Shown here in pieces: positions 13,290 to 24,904 of a DNA stretch of 64,000 nt. The notes beneath the pieces were generated by a model. It did no database searches, had not been told where the DNA came from, and saw only the letters and a list, made by a program, of their open reading frames with translations. Every line of letters begins with the position of its first letter. The first letter of the stretch is position 1. The stretch covers positions 38,423,920 through 38,487,919 of the forward strand of contig OX104128.1 in assembly GCA_944470555.2 (NCBI GenBank), in the 5' to 3' direction. This stretch comes from Heterobilharzia americana (Eukaryota > Platyhelminthes > Trematoda > Strigeidida > Schistosomatidae). The position numbers and the translations under genes were made by a program.

Positions 13290-13934
13290 TAGATGAAAAT
13301 CATTACTGTGTCAGTTTTTTACCATTACAGTCTAAAATATTAGACGCCATCATTGTTTGCAGGGTATGCAGAACGCATGCAAACCTGTTTCATAAGAGAC
13401 AGGCCAGATTCCATTCAGGTTTTGGATTCATTAATGTGTTCATTCTCCACTTCTTGAACTTTATATGTATTGAAAAACAAAAACCGTTTTCGATTCGTTG
13501 GACTAGGTTGTGCTTTAGTGGCTTCCATTAGGGAAGTGTGCTCCATATGAGTTCGTGAACATTTTGAAAGCTCTATGCTTTAGCACCCCAATACACCAGA
13601 CCAAAATAATGTTAAATAGGAATAACCCACTACACCACTTCTCTGAAACTTTGTCACTGATTAAATTTTCGAAAAAGCTGTGATGAAGGTGCGTGGTGTT
13701 GGTGGTATAGACCAACTACCAGGTGAAAGACAATTTGACCTTGTGTATGTAGACGATATGGTTTAACAATTTGGTAACATGCAGTCTATTCAAAGTGCAC
13801 TCAATAGATTAAAGATAAGGCTCCTTAAGCACGTTAGTTGCCTTGCACAACTGATATACAAATCGTTTATACAGGGTTTATCGGAACCTGTAGTTGGACA
13901 TACACTCGGTGATCAAAAAGTCTCTGTTCTTAGT

Positions 13935-14172
13935 GTTATTGCTTGTATAAAACCGTCATTGATTGGACTGAATTGATCGGTCTCTGTTGGCATATGGGCT
14001 CTTGTGCGGATGCCTCGATATTACCTGTGTTCTAGTTATAGTAAACATGGATAGTGGCTAGCAGTGGAATCCGGGATGCGCATTTGGTCCTATTTGGGAC
14101 TCGTCAGCTGGATGTAGGACGAAATGCTCACCCTGAACTCCACTACTAGCCACTATCCATCTTTACTGTTGC
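13935..14172 (-). repeat. Smα-like hammerhead SINE with a second partial copy in inverse orientation
   Basis: The minus strand contains a hammerhead-bearing repeat and then its 3' segment, which includes ATCGAGGCATC and is shared with 52560-52650. At 14117-14160 a short plus-strand copy of the hammerhead 3' half follows (GGACGAAATGC to CCACTATCC). The segment from ATGGATAGTGG at 14047 to CCACTATCCAT at 14160 is therefore an imperfect palindrome. It sits inside a family B reverse transcriptase. Confidence 0.75.
14058..14118 (-). ncRNA. Hammerhead ribozyme, Smα type, core-mutated
   Basis: Read on the minus strand, the strand has CATCCAG, core CTGACGA, a perfect stem II (GTCC and GGAC around CAAATA), then CAAA where the catalytic GAAA is expected, then GCGCATC at the cleavage site. 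The G-to-C change in the conserved GAAA should abolish self-cleavage. The architecture is the known Schistosoma Smα hammerhead. Confidence 0.75.
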
Positions 14173-14940
14173 TGTTCTTAGGTATTTGTAACATTTCTGA
14201 TGGAGGTGTGACTGATGAGATTTCCAACTATATATTGAAAGCCATTGTAAAGTATGCCACTGCAGATCAACTTTGGTAACATCATGACGGTAGGTCTGCT
14301 TGAGAAGGTCAGGTGTACAATGCATCGGTACAAGCCATCACACTCTACACTTGAAGTCTCTGGGCTCAAGATGTCTAACGGCTCTGAGTGTTGAGCCGTA
14401 ACTACCTCACCAGGACTAGTAGTATCCAATGAAAACATAGGTTAAGTAATTCTAAAGTGAGATGGGGTTTGTTAGGTTGTGATGGAGATTTTCATTCACT
14501 GACTTAAGCCATATTGGGACACTGACTTCGGTGAACTGGACATATACTCCGAATATCGTCTCATCTACTCTTACACCTTTTTCTGTTCGCTTTCCCTGAG
14601 AATAAATAACGTAGCACCACGGGATGTACGACAGATGTGTCTGTTAGCTCCTCACATATTCGTGGGTGGGGTCCTAGAAATAATGCAACTATTTCGCTTG
14701 AGACAAAAGCAGGTATCACTTGGTATCGATCATGCAGCAGCCTCATTGTTTCATATATTATTGAGAAGCAAAACAAAAACTGTCTCCTTAAGACTGTTTC
14801 TTTAATGACCTGTTTCCATTTTTGTTTCTGTAATTTTTTTCCCTTCCTTTTGTCTTTATCTCTTTCATATCCTCCTTTCATTAGTTTATCACTTCGTATG
14901 ATGCATTTCTTGATGCCTGTTTTAAATGAAATAATAATAT

Positions 14941-15862
14941 CCAAAATTGTAATGTCCCCAAAACTCTTATTGTACCCATCTTCAAATGAAAATGTCGTTT
15001 ACAACTCATATACCTTGAACGAGGTATTCAGTGACTTGATCGTAAGTTGATTAGAAAGATGATGAGTGAAGAAATATCTGCTTTAGCTACGTGATAATTT
15101 TCCAAACCAACCTGCATACGTTAATGAGTAATCGGTCAAACACATTTGATCGAGATACAATGATACATTCGAAACTGCAGTTTCAGATCAATATACTTTT
15201 GATTCGACTTAGTTTGTCTCTGTAAAACTGACTGAAACGTGATGAGTATACTACAAAATACCTTGTTATACAACTATACATCACTTGTTATTTGTGATAA
15301 GTGTAACAGAAATGAATCTAATGCTTTCGGCTGGTGTTTTATGAGTAAGAAGATGTATTTAAAACTGTTTATTAAGCAACATCACTCTACATGGATAAGC
15401 TAAATGCCTATTATGATACCCATAAAAGTATTACTCTTATTTTCAAACTGATTGGAAGAACACTAGGACTTCTACTTATCAAACTCCAAAGTAAAATGTT
15501 TCCTCCATATCTATCGAGTTGTACTGTAAATAATCGATGAGAAACGAATAAACATATGATGTTATAAGATAAAATAAATCATAAGAAATGTATCTTTTAA
15601 TTACGGAGTGCTTAAAGAAGGTATTATGAGTTGTCGATGCAACATAAAATGGACAATGAACTATTTTCTTTGTGAAATGAATGCTGATTAGTTCTCCTAG
15701 CCAGATAATGAAACGTCCGAAGAACAATTCTTAACGCTCAGAGAACAGTAAACAATTGTCAAACCAGCATCGCTATTGATTTTTTTAAATATATACAAGA
15801 CTATATCACCTGCGCTTATTTCGATTACATAGTGAAAACAAGATATTCGACCTAGTATATAC
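14941..15862. other. Unannotated AT-rich spacer
   Basis: Nothing recognisable beyond the possible decayed 3' region of the preceding retroelement. Confidence 0.4.
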
Positions 15863-15942
15863 TGCCCAGTGTCTTTTTTCATATGATTCCTTCCCTCACA
15901 GTCCTGTAAGGAAAGAAATCATATGAAAAAAGACACTGGGCA
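15863..15942. repeat. 80-base near-perfect foldback (hairpin)
   Basis: Left arm TGCCCAGTGTCTTTTTTCAT and the matching right arm ATGAAAAAAGACACTGGGCA pair without mismatch. The complementarity continues inward (ATGATT and AATCAT) to about 15892 and 15908, leaving a loop of roughly 15 bases. It is not associated with any gene seen here. Confidence 0.9.
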
Positions 15943-16074
15943 ATTAACAAAAAAGTAAATTGGTAATAAAACATAAACAGAAGTCAGTTAATGATTCTTT
16001 TTTGTTCTGTCTACCGTTAAATGGTTTTATGCATAAACGATAATAAACAAAATAATTTCCATTTTTCTTTCTTT

Positions 16075-16527
16075 TCATACTGGGTGATGATTCAAGGTGA
16101 AATGAAAATCTGGATCGCACACGGATTCGAACCGGCGACCACTGGGTTTGCGGCCCGATGGTCTACCAACTTAGCTATGAGATCCAACTGCTGAATACAT
16201 TTTTATTTCACTTCAGTCACCAAGAGGTTTGCTCGACTACTTAAAAGATAAACAATATGATGCTTCACTTCTCTAATTCAGTTAGATTTAGGTTGGGATA
16301 AGAACTCCTGACTGGGCAGTCAGTGTATGATCAAGTGGTAGTAACGTGTCATAAATTCACATGGTGGTGGATCAGGATGCATGGTGATTGAAGTGAAATA
16401 AAAGTCTGACCAGCAGTCAAACCTTGTAGCTCATTTGATAGGGCATCGTTCTGGAAACCCGGTGGTCATTGGCTCGAATCCGCCTGCAGTCCAAATTTTC
16501 ATTTTACCCTGAATCATCACTCAGCAT
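16075..16527. repeat. Family D tRNA-like units in inverse orientation flanking a linker
   Basis: A minus-strand tRNA-like unit (16075-16216) and a plus-strand unit (16378-16527) face each other. The second has TTGTAGCTCATTTGAT (A-box like) and GGCTCGAATCC (B-box like). Each unit is bordered by sequence related to TGATTGAAGTGAAAT or its inverse. The linker between them contains TCTCTAATTCA and AATTCACATGG. Related linkers recur at 34085-34270, 36540-36706 and 42305-42495. These are not functional tRNA genes; they are multi-copy and lack a complete cloverleaf. Confidence 0.7.
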
Positions 16528-17049
16528 CTTTCTTTTCAGATAAAAATAAACATGAAAGTTGTAGTAGTGTTTATAGAAGAATCCTTATCCACTACCAAAT
16601 AAATACAAAATGCTTATCTGTTTGTCCACGCCGAAAATTTGAAGATAATTCTAATTACTTTTATAAGCTTTACTGATCTCTACGGTTGTGAAAAACTGGA
16701 CTATTTGTAGATAAGCACATTTGTTGGAAATTTTTAACTTTTGGCTATGTGTGCTACTAAACAGCAAGTTTATTTCTATACCGACTTCCTGACACCCATG
16801 CAGAAGTTTCCAGTCATATGAGGATCATTTAAGGATTGAACCGTTGCCTTATGACATTAGACAAAAGCTCGTATGTGATGGAGTCTAGTGCACTAAGCTA
16901 ACACAGATATAACTGACTTTAATCTTGCTGACGGGACTTACTGATGAACAATTTCGTTTGTCTCAGGCTTCATGTTTATTTTAGATATTTCTTTTGTAAG
17001 CACCGTGTGGTATTTCTGTGTATAGGAGATAATGCATGTTGATGATGGG
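16528..17049. other. Unannotated spacer
   Basis: No gene or repeat recognised. Confidence 0.4.
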
Positions 17050-17200
17050 TAGTACCTAGCAGTAGAATCTAGGACGCGCGTTTCATCGTATCCGGGACTC
17101 GTCAGCTGAACATACCCGCGATGTTGTTCCCATTAGGACTCGAACTCGGGGCCGGTCGCTACAACGGTTATCCACTAGACTATCTAGTCACAAGTATAGT
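17050..17200 (-). repeat. Smα-like hammerhead SINE
   Basis: On the minus strand, a tRNA-related head with TAGTCTAGTGGATAACCG and GAGTTCGAGTCC (B-box like) is followed by a hammerhead motif and the characteristic tail region. The order head, hammerhead, tail is that of the Smα family. A closely related head is at 46350-46420 on the plus strand. Confidence 0.8.
17060..17125 (-). ncRNA. Hammerhead ribozyme, Smα type, catalytic core intact
   Basis: On the minus strand the order is TTCAG, CTGACGA, a weak stem II, GAAA, then ACGCGCGTC and CTAGATTC. All strictly conserved core bases that I can check are present, with GUC before the cleavage site. Stem II (GTCC with CGAT) and stem I (TCAG with CTAG) are imperfect. 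Of the Smα copies here this one has the best core, and it may retain weak activity. Confidence 0.75.
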
Positions 17201-18690
17201 TTTAATGTTGTTACTTGTAATGGCCCAATAATGCATTTCGATTCCACTAGAGTTTATATCAAAATGAAACCTTGATTAAATCAGAAATATACATCTGTGA
17301 AAAGAAATAACAAGAAAATATTGAAAGAAATTATGCGATCATTGCTAGTACTGATAAGTCTCAAGTTATCCGTCAAGGAATCCTACAGGTAGTTTAAAAG
17401 GAAATAATCAAGAAAGAAATAACCTAGAACATCAAGTAGAGTCAGTTAATTTCAAAGGATGCACACAAAACAGGCAAAATGGACCATTATTTTCGTTATC
17501 TTCAACTTGAATCCCCTAAGATTTTTATAGATTTATCTTCTGAGCCTAAGAGTTCTATGCGTAGTTTTATCTAGTTAAGGGTGTCAAGGTTTGAGGAATT
17601 GACAATAATATCAAGTATTATACTCCAAATAGATCGGAAATGATTTTTAGGGACCTTAGTATACAACAAAAGATGACAAATTTATCCCATTTATTCTGTA
17701 TTTTAATCTGAATTCATGAACACAAGTATAAAGTCAACACTTTTAGTGGAAGGTGAACACTAATCACATACTACTATATACATAATCAATACCTACCATT
17801 CAATAAACTGTAGACTTTTTACCTTTCGTGCACCCCGTTTTTCGTGTGTACACAATTTCATATTCATCCATTATTCATTTGATCCTTGAACCTATAAGGA
17901 GAACTGTGGCTAGTAGACTTTAGTATAACACGGGAATGGTGACTTTAAATAATTTAGAGAGTTTCCAATAGTTTCAGAGAAATAATGTCTGTATCAGTAG
18001 TTTCTTTTTATGACCTAGCAATCCAGGGATGATTTGGTGTCTGTTTAATTTCATAATACAACTCACTGGTGACATCTGAGAACTGTTGCATTGCATCAGG
18101 AATGCTTAAAATTAAAAATCAATAACTATCCAGCTAGGGTGTAATCGGCTGGTGATTGTTCACTTATTACAAGACTAGAATATCCTCAGTTCGTACTTAT
18201 GTGATCCTATCAGTGTATGCTGATAAATAACTGTTGTTTAGAAAATATTCTCCAGAAACTTCCTATTTTAATGAAAATCACTTTCATTGATTAATTCATT
18301 GAAACGTTCATAAAACGTGGGTGGCAGGCATTCAAAAGGAAGATGAAATTGACTCAAGTGAATAAAGTAAGTAAATTAGTGTCGATTTTCGCTCAGCGTT
18401 TAGTTGACATTGTGGTCACTTTCACTACTGTTGCGTTTTATACTCAGCTTATAACTGCACATGTTTATTAGGAAGACGCATGGAAAAGATAACGTGGATT
18501 CGAATCCAAGTCATGAGACTAGTTCCTTTAAGGTTGCAGATACTCCTTGCTGACATGAACTAACAAGTCTGAAACTTAAATCCTGACAATAGTCTCTAAC
18601 TAATTAACATCCATCACAGTGAACCGTGATGGTGAGTCTCTTAGTTTGGTGGTAACATTCCGAAATGATTGATCAAATTCGCCTGGCACT
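17201..18690. other. Unannotated AT-rich stretch
   Basis: I see no gene, tRNA or recognised repeat in this stretch, only short frames without motifs. Confidence 0.4.
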
Positions 18691-18900
18691 CAGGATTAGA
18701 CAACATAAAATTGGTTGCATTAAAGTAACAAGCCACAATATGCGTTTCGTATTATTTAGGAATCGTCAGTTCAATGTACCTTAACCTCAGTGAGTGGTTT
18801 TGTCCCCACGGATGCTCGAACCCAGTACCCTTCACTTCAAACACCAGAGTGTTACCCACTAAGGTACCGGTGCACGATAACCACCTCTTCGTAAATTTTT
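18691..18900 (-). repeat. Degraded Smα-like hammerhead SINE
   Basis: The minus strand has a tRNA-like head (TTAGTGGGTAACACTCTGG, then GGGTTCGAGCATCC) and a hammerhead remnant. In that remnant CTGACGA and GAAA survive, but stem II no longer pairs and the cleavage triplet reads ATT. It is related to the copy at 58253-58390, including the TTTGAAGTGAAGGGTA part of the head. Confidence 0.7.
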
Positions 18901-19324
18901 ATTGCATCTTTGCAAAAATGCAGGTCATCCAATAAAATGTATTCAGTTCGTTTCGTGTACTTTAGATCTTTCACAAACATGCTAATTTCGATACCAGTTT
19001 ACAAATTAGTTCATCAGCTTTTAGGTTATTCGATCGAGTTCAGTCAGGTAACTACTCCTAATCATTGATGAATTATTGGGTAAACGATTATTAGTTATGC
19101 ATAATTAGTAGTTATTTTTGGTTATACTACTAAATTCGAAGCAATAAAAAACCGCTGACAACAACGGAAAGCATAGTGTTATCAGGTGATTAGAAAATTC
19201 AGCGTTAGAATAGAAAATAAATGTGCACAGGTATTCTTCTTTTCATTTAAGACAACTTAATGGTTAAATGAATAGAGATCCTTTCACCTAATTAGCTGAG
19301 ATAAATCAGATGAGTTGTATATGA
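18901..19324. other. Unannotated spacer
   Basis: AT-rich, with no recognisable feature. Confidence 0.4.
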
Positions 19325-19590
19325 CTAACGGGGCATGACACTGAGAAGACCATTCGGGGACATCACGTGCCAGGCCAGGCCCTCGAGTGGAATCCAGATG
19401 GGAAACGACGAGTTGGGCGTCCTAGGTGAGGGTGACATGGAGGATATCGTGTGATGAAGAAATGAGAGCTTCCGGGTTGTTGTGGAGCCAGGTTCAAAAG
19501 TTTTCAGAAAACACAGTGGAATGGAGGTGTGCTGCTAAAGCCCTATGTTCTACTAGGAGCCCAAGCGACAAAATAATAATAATAATAATG
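19325..19590 (+). mobile_element. Family A RTE-like retrotransposon, short 3' end
   Basis: Only the last 265 bases of the element are present: the CATTCGGGGACATCACGTGC region, a remnant of the C-terminal protein end, and a tail of AAT units at 19575-19590. A Penelope-like piece abuts the tail directly. Confidence 0.85.
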
Positions 19591-20300
19591 CGGAAGATGT
19601 CTATCAAAACACCCATCATCTATTTCAACAATGTGATTTTCTAAATCTGAATAATCGTCTTTTTATATATCACAAACATGTAACAGACTATTATTGAAAA
19701 GTATGGCAGAGATGTATCAGTGAGTATGCACTTTCTAAACGTATCTTTGACAACTATCCTACATGGTTGTTGAGGGGAGAATGTAAATCAATTAACAGTT
19801 CAGTTCTTGAACATTTGGTCAGCTTTGAACATATAACTTCATCAGAGTTGTCTGTTAGTGTCATTTACAAAGTCAAAAGGAATAGTTCAAAAGGGGTAGG
19901 CTTTCAACAGTTGTACACAATAATAAAAAAACTCGCAATTCATCAATTTAAGCTTGATTTCTCCAACCAGAAGATGTTTATTCAGTCTCTTACTTTACTA
20001 TGGTGTTAATACTTTCACGGTTTTTTGATCTCATTATAGTTACTTTGTTTACTATTATCACCTTGATTATGACCTTTGTTTCTTTCTTTGTCTTTGTTAT
20101 ATCTGTCAGGTGAATGCTCAGTCTTTGTATTTCACATCTACTAACAATTTTCGTTTTATCAAATTCCTTACCTTTCTCATTATTACGATTGTCTAAAAGG
20201 TTATTACACAACTTCTTCTCATTCTTGACCTCAGGTTCGATGCTAGCTTGATGACGCAACTGTACCTCATTGTTCAATAATGGACTGTTGTACGTTTGTG

Positions 20301-20343
<43 letters not shown>

Positions 20344-20405
20344 TGTAGTGCTTTAGAAAATGATATCGTCTAAAAAGAAAATTTACTTCGTTGAATTACC
20401 TCTTC
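19591..20405 (+). pseudogene. Penelope-like element, 3' part with inverted tail piece at its 5' side
   Basis: The frame at 19767-20009 encodes the C-terminal end of a GIY-YIG Penelope-like protein: LLRGECKSINSSVLEHLV, then IHQFKLDF, ending in SLTLLW. The same protein end is at 27038-27277 on the minus strand. Upstream, 19630-19725 matches the tail of that family in inverse orientation. The tail itself runs on to about 20405 and includes a (TA)n run. A tail piece in inverse orientation ahead of a truncated body is a known Penelope-like arrangement. Confidence 0.75.
20305..20340. repeat. (TA)n microsatellite in a Penelope-like tail
   Basis: About 18 TA units. It lies where the related tail at about 26730 (minus) has only a short AT-rich stretch, so the repeat probably expanded after insertion. 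Confidence 0.95.
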
Positions 20406-22429
20406 TTTTCCTTATGACTGGTGAGTAAGTAGAAAACTACGAGTTCCATCTAATTGAACTCTAGTAATTAGATAACACACGACTGGTTATTTCGCTCATT
20501 TAATGACAGTCTTAGAAAATATCACTTTTGGGCCTGAGGGTTGAGCAGTGGTACATCAAATTGCATGAATAAGTGAAGTGTGTTCTAAATTTGTCAAATG
20601 CTTATTATATCGCATTATGATTGGTTTTTTAACTTATACACCTTTTGCCTTCATTTGTCATTTGTTTGCGAAAGTAACGTTTGATGTAGTGAGACACACC
20701 GATGTAAAACGGTGTACAGTTTCAAAGCATGTCTTGTGCTTAGCTGATTTCAGTGCGGTTGTTTTCTATGTATCAGTCCAATCTTCTACTTGGCTACTAA
20801 GTTATAAATCAAAAGGATGATCGTATAACAGCGATAACATTTATCAAATTTGTGTGACTTAAATGAAAGTCTTTTATCGTAAAACTTTTCGAAGATAGAC
20901 TACATGAGGGAGAGAGATAACACCTGACAAATGTTATTTTCTGAGGGACATCAAACAGATGACAATCTATAACGGATTTATTAGTGTATGGCTGTTACTT
21001 CTTATTTGCTAATGACCCTGAAATTCAGAGTCTAGTGAATAGCTGCCATTTTAAGTAGTTTCCATTGTCTTAGTATATGGATCATGGACTTAAGCGTAAT
21101 GTAAATCAGGCTATACAAAAAACAACTGATAAGTAGGAAATGGTAAGACAACCAATCAATTGATAGTTATAATATGGTTCGAACACAGTACAACTATCAG
21201 GTATATCAGTTTAGTGCATGGGATCAAATTTGAGTCAGTGATTTAAGCCGGTAAAGCAGAAGTTTAGTAATATCTTGATCATAATTATCAGGAAAGAGTT
21301 GTGCAATATACAGCTGATAAGAAATTCACCTTTTTACGACTTGTCCTCAAATGTAATAGAACAGTTAGGGAAAACCAACTACAAATTGAACGTTACGGTA
21401 AAAGAGATCTACACAGCAAATTTGTCTTTCATTTTTTTACTAAGAGAAATGTTTATGGAAACAATTGAAGGTGTTTTAAATTTTTATTTTCAATCATTTT
21501 CAAAGGTGTACGTCATAGAGTACAGCATGCGGTGATGCTGTGGATGACAATGTGTTCTGTAGTAGGTAGGATGTCAGAATATGGTAATCATGTACAGGAA
21601 TCAGTAAGAACTCATAATTACGTCGTTTAACTCAACTTGTTACCTTGAAAAGGCTCAAATCTAACCTACTTAAAGTTCTCAGTCTTATATTAACTTATTG
21701 ATTTTATTTTCGAGATAGATATATAAAAAATTTATTGATACAATATTTTAATCCCCTGTACCCAATTTTCGTCTCAATTCTATTCTAATTAAGACTTTTA
21801 TGTGTCTCAAACATCATAAAGTAAGTAGAACTGTGTGATGCATAGAATTCATGGTTTTTTTCGAAAATATTCATATTTCCTTAGGCTGTAAATGATGTTT
21901 AAATAAACTATGTCTTTCTCCTGTTCGAAGGTATTAGAAAGATATGATTTATAAAATTGATCTTAGCGACACAGATGATTCTGTGATATATTTTCTAACG
22001 TAGTCCTCTTGAGTGGTTGTCACCTGTATCCTTCATTTTAACTCAAAACATTTTATTATTCAACCTTCAAGATGTAAATCGATATTCCAGTCGTTGCTGA
22101 AAGCCCTTTACAACAGAGCTAGATAGTTATGTTCTGCAAACAAGTTAGGGAAAGAGTTAAAGTTTACTGAACTGCATCTTGGTGAGAATGAGTATTCTAA
22201 GGGATTTGTCATTAAGTATGAATAAGAAACTGGTTGATAGGACTGAATATTCAGAGAACAGTCAAGAGGAATAAAGGACAAATAAAAAGAAGCTTGCCTA
22301 GAGGCAAACTTGTATAGGTTTATGATACTACGGGCTCACTGAACCATCTCAAATTGGATACATATACTGCTTATATGGTAGCAAGTATATTTGAGGAACT
22401 GAAATGAGGTCACCTATTTATTCAGTTCT
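20406..22429. other. Unannotated AT-rich stretch
   Basis: About 2 kb with no gene or repeat I can support. The short frames at 20578-20820 and 21275-21535 carry no motif I recognise. Confidence 0.4.
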
Positions 22430-22772
22430 TTGAGTATATTTAATAGAATTCGTACTCGTATTTGTAGCGTCGCATACTTTTCCAGAATCAGTAGCTTAGG
22501 GTTCGACGAGATTCGACACTGATTCTGATCTTCATTGTTTCATCTGATAAGGTAAGCTGGAAGCACGCAGCCAAGCATCAACGCCATTCGGCACGCTGCC
22601 TCGTTACGTTGCACTGTTCGTAATCTACCCTCTAGCCAGCTAGTTGGAACGCATCGGTATTTTGGCAGAACCTCGCAAATACATTATTCCATCTGACCAC
22701 GCTATTGTGCCCTTCTTTGGTCTCGTATTTGTGAGTATATTACAAGTACGAATAATTAGTGACTGGCCTCTG
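22430..22772 (-). repeat. Dispersed repeat, second copy (solo-LTR-like)
   Basis: The minus strand aligns with 9379-9690, including ATACCGATGCGTTCCAACTA and the GACGCTACA end. The two copies differ by many substitutions. Here the left neighbour is not a Penelope-like RT, so the repeat is mobile on its own or part of a larger element no longer attached. Confidence 0.6.
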
Positions 22773-22929
22773 AGTTTGAAGTGAAATAAGATTTTAATCA
22801 GTACAATCAGTAAATACCTGGCAGATACAAAATATCCGGTCCATGCTCCTAATGCTTTTAAAACATGAAAAAAACTCCCAACTGAGACATTTAAAAACAC
22901 AAAGTAATTCAGTGAGGAAAAATTTCTTT

Positions 22930-23215
22930 TCTGCGAATCATTCCCAGCAACTGTACAATCAAATTCATAGTAATAAAAAACAAACAGATGAGTCTATTAT
23001 TGGCTAATAGGTCAGGATTAGGTCACGAAAACGGAATGTTCTACGGTGAAATAGTTGGTCGATTGTAGAGTTAGAAAAGAACTGAGCAACCACTTGTGTA
23101 TGAGAAAATAATATGCAGTAAATTAACGTCGTTACCAATAGGTTAAAAATTAACAGGTCACAAATAATAATACTAACTGAAATCAATAATCGGACTAAAT
23201 TATGTGAAAGTAAAC
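22930..23215 (-). repeat. Penelope-like 3' tail fragment
   Basis: The minus strand matches the tail sequence at 24370-24750 on the plus strand, for example ATGACCTAA versus GTGACCTAA and the shared CCAATAATA. No coding part is attached. Confidence 0.6.
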
Positions 23216-23227
23216 TTCAGAGTAAGA

Positions 23228-23960
23228 ACTATTTGTTATTATTATAATAATTACTTGTCCCTCGGGTTCCTAGTGAAAAATAGGCGTCCAGCAGCACGTA
23301 GCTATTTCACTCCCTTCTCTCCAGCCTGACTCAACCTGGCTCCACCACTGCTCACAAGCTTTCATATATTCCTCACACCATCTCCTCTATGTCACCCTCC
23401 TCTCGGACGCCCAACTCGTTGTTCCCCATGCGGGTTTCATTCGACGGCCTGGTCTAGCCTGGCAGGTGATGTCCCCAATCGGCGTTCTCAGTTTATGCCC
23501 AATCCATCTACACTTTCTTCTCCTGCATATTTTTTGACGACAGGTTGTTGGTGGGTTCGTTGTCAGACAGCCAGAGTGAGTTCCTCCTTGCTTATTCTTA
23601 TTATTTTGGCCATCCATCTGATCTTCAGTGTCAGTATCAACTGAGCGTATGAGGCAGCCGTTAATATGATGTATATTTGTAGTTTGTTGGTAATGCTTTT
23701 CTTAAGGCACCAAGTCTGTCAACCAGCACATAGAAGCACTGACTTACTTGACTGACAGTGTTGAAAATCCGGATGTTATTCAAGCTTTATACTGAGTGCA
23801 ATAGATGTCTACACTGATTAATTTCAGATTTATGAAGGGAGTCCTGTCTTGCTGTCTTTTTAATTCTGGCTTCTACATCCTCATATGAGCGGCCGCCTGT
23901 GGTTGATACGATACTTCGTTTACATTTCTCCCGTTGATGGTGATTGTTGTTGTTGGTCGG
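23228..23960 (-). mobile_element. Family A RTE-like retrotransposon, 5'-truncated
   Basis: A minus-strand copy of the 3' third of family A with its AAT-type tail at 23236-23252 and the conserved end GGTTCCTAGTG. It holds remnants of the C-terminal domain, with a WIGHKLR stretch in the frame at 23387-23617, and is 5'-truncated near 23960. No intact frame remains. Confidence 0.85.
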
Positions 23961-24065
23961 CAATGGTAACTAATCAGTAAGCGTAAGATGAATAGTTAAG
24001 TAATAAGGAAGGATTATGATCATTGCAAAATAAGCAAATGAACGTGTCTATTCTGTTTACAGAGC

Positions 24066-24330
24066 TCAGGTTTTAATTGTTGGATTGCCAACCCCTCTGC
24101 TATCCGTAAGTGAAGAATCCTCACTCCTTTCGGGCCATTTAGCTTGGCTTTGTGTAGGATTTATAAAGAAGACTATGGGGAAAGTGACATGACCAGAGTT
24201 GACCAGGCTGTCCAAGATGAAACTGTTACTCAGTTTTCGTTTTCTGCTGGACAGCCAGGCAGGAGAGTGCTCAGAGATGCGTTTGGAGAGACTGCACTTA
24301 GTACGTGCGTGTGTATGTATGTTCACTTGT
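24066..24330 (-). pseudogene. Penelope-like element, GIY-YIG C-terminal fragment
   Basis: The minus-strand frame reads SLSKRISEHSPAWLS, then ILDSLVNSGHVTFP, and ends with DSRGVGNPTIKT. SKRI..EH..AWL and LVNSGH are hallmarks of the C-terminal half of the GIY-YIG domain in schistosome Penelope-like elements. The GIY and YIG motifs themselves are missing. The end differs from that of the SL.LPW-ending copies, so it is a separate sublineage. Confidence 0.7.
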
Positions 24331-24339
24331 GTGGCTCCA

Positions 24340-24830
24340 CAAGAGCAGGTGGAATGATAAACAGATATGGATGTGTGATTTTAATTAGTATTATTATTTT
24401 TGACCTGTTTATTTCTAACCTATCAGTCATCAGGTTAATATAGGAGTAAAAAATGAGCACTGTGGTAGAATTTAATTTAATTTTAGTTAATTTGTTAGTT
24501 ATATCACACAAGGCGACAGTATTGTTCACTGAATTACCTCTCGGATATAATTTATTGTCCTTAGCCATGTCAGGATACACTTTTACTGGGAGTCATCACG
24601 TTACTGCACTTCATATTTTCCTCATACGCAATAGATTATGCAACCCCTTTCTAACTCTATGATCGATCAATTATTTCACTCTAGAACATTTCGCTTTCAT
24701 GACCTAATGTTGACTTACTGGCCAATAATAAACTAATCTGCTTGTTTGTTATCAATATAAATACGATTGTAGAGCTGTTGGAAATGATTCGTTGAGAAGA
24801 AACTTTTCTTCACTGAGTTACTTTGGGATT
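24340..24830 (+). repeat. Penelope-like tail with a nested, inverted tail of a second sublineage
   Basis: The outer parts (24370-24440 and 24640-24825) match the tail on the minus strand at 22930-23215. Between them, 24443-24640 matches in inverse orientation the tail that follows the GIY-YIG frame at 24992-25501. This reads as one tail inserted into another. Confidence 0.6.
24527..24575 (-). ncRNA. Hammerhead-like motif in a Penelope-like tail (degraded)
   Basis: The minus strand has CTGACATGGCTAAGGAC, then an AT-rich loop, TCCGAGAGG and TAATTCAG. It aligns with the better conserved motifs at 25960-26008 and 27850-27897. The GAAAC box reads GAGAG, so activity is unlikely. Confidence 0.45.
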
Positions 24831-24904
24831 TTAAAATACCGAATGTACAGAAAAAGTCTGAAATACTACTCTTCACGGAAGCAATTATCAAAAAATGCTT
24901 TCAA

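Larger units (their letters stand above)
13290..14940 (+). mobile_element. Family B RTE-like retrotransposon, badly decayed, split by a SINE
   Basis: The plus strand carries a decayed reverse transcriptase. KILDAIIV near 13331 resembles the start of the RT core, RFHSGFG follows, and FDLVYVDDMV contains the catalytic motif as YVDD at 13746-13757. An Smα-like SINE interrupts it at about 13935-14172. The RT thumb then continues with GGVTDEIS near 14200, and a C-terminal GWGPRN region lies near 14655. Minus-strand copy 40736-41945 has the same motifs in better condition (LEYADD, WGPRD). Stops and frameshifts throughout mean it is a fossil. Confidence 0.7.

Noticed and set aside
14561..14944. 127-codon minus-strand frame
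   Set aside because: It is antisense to the decayed C-terminal part of a family B element.
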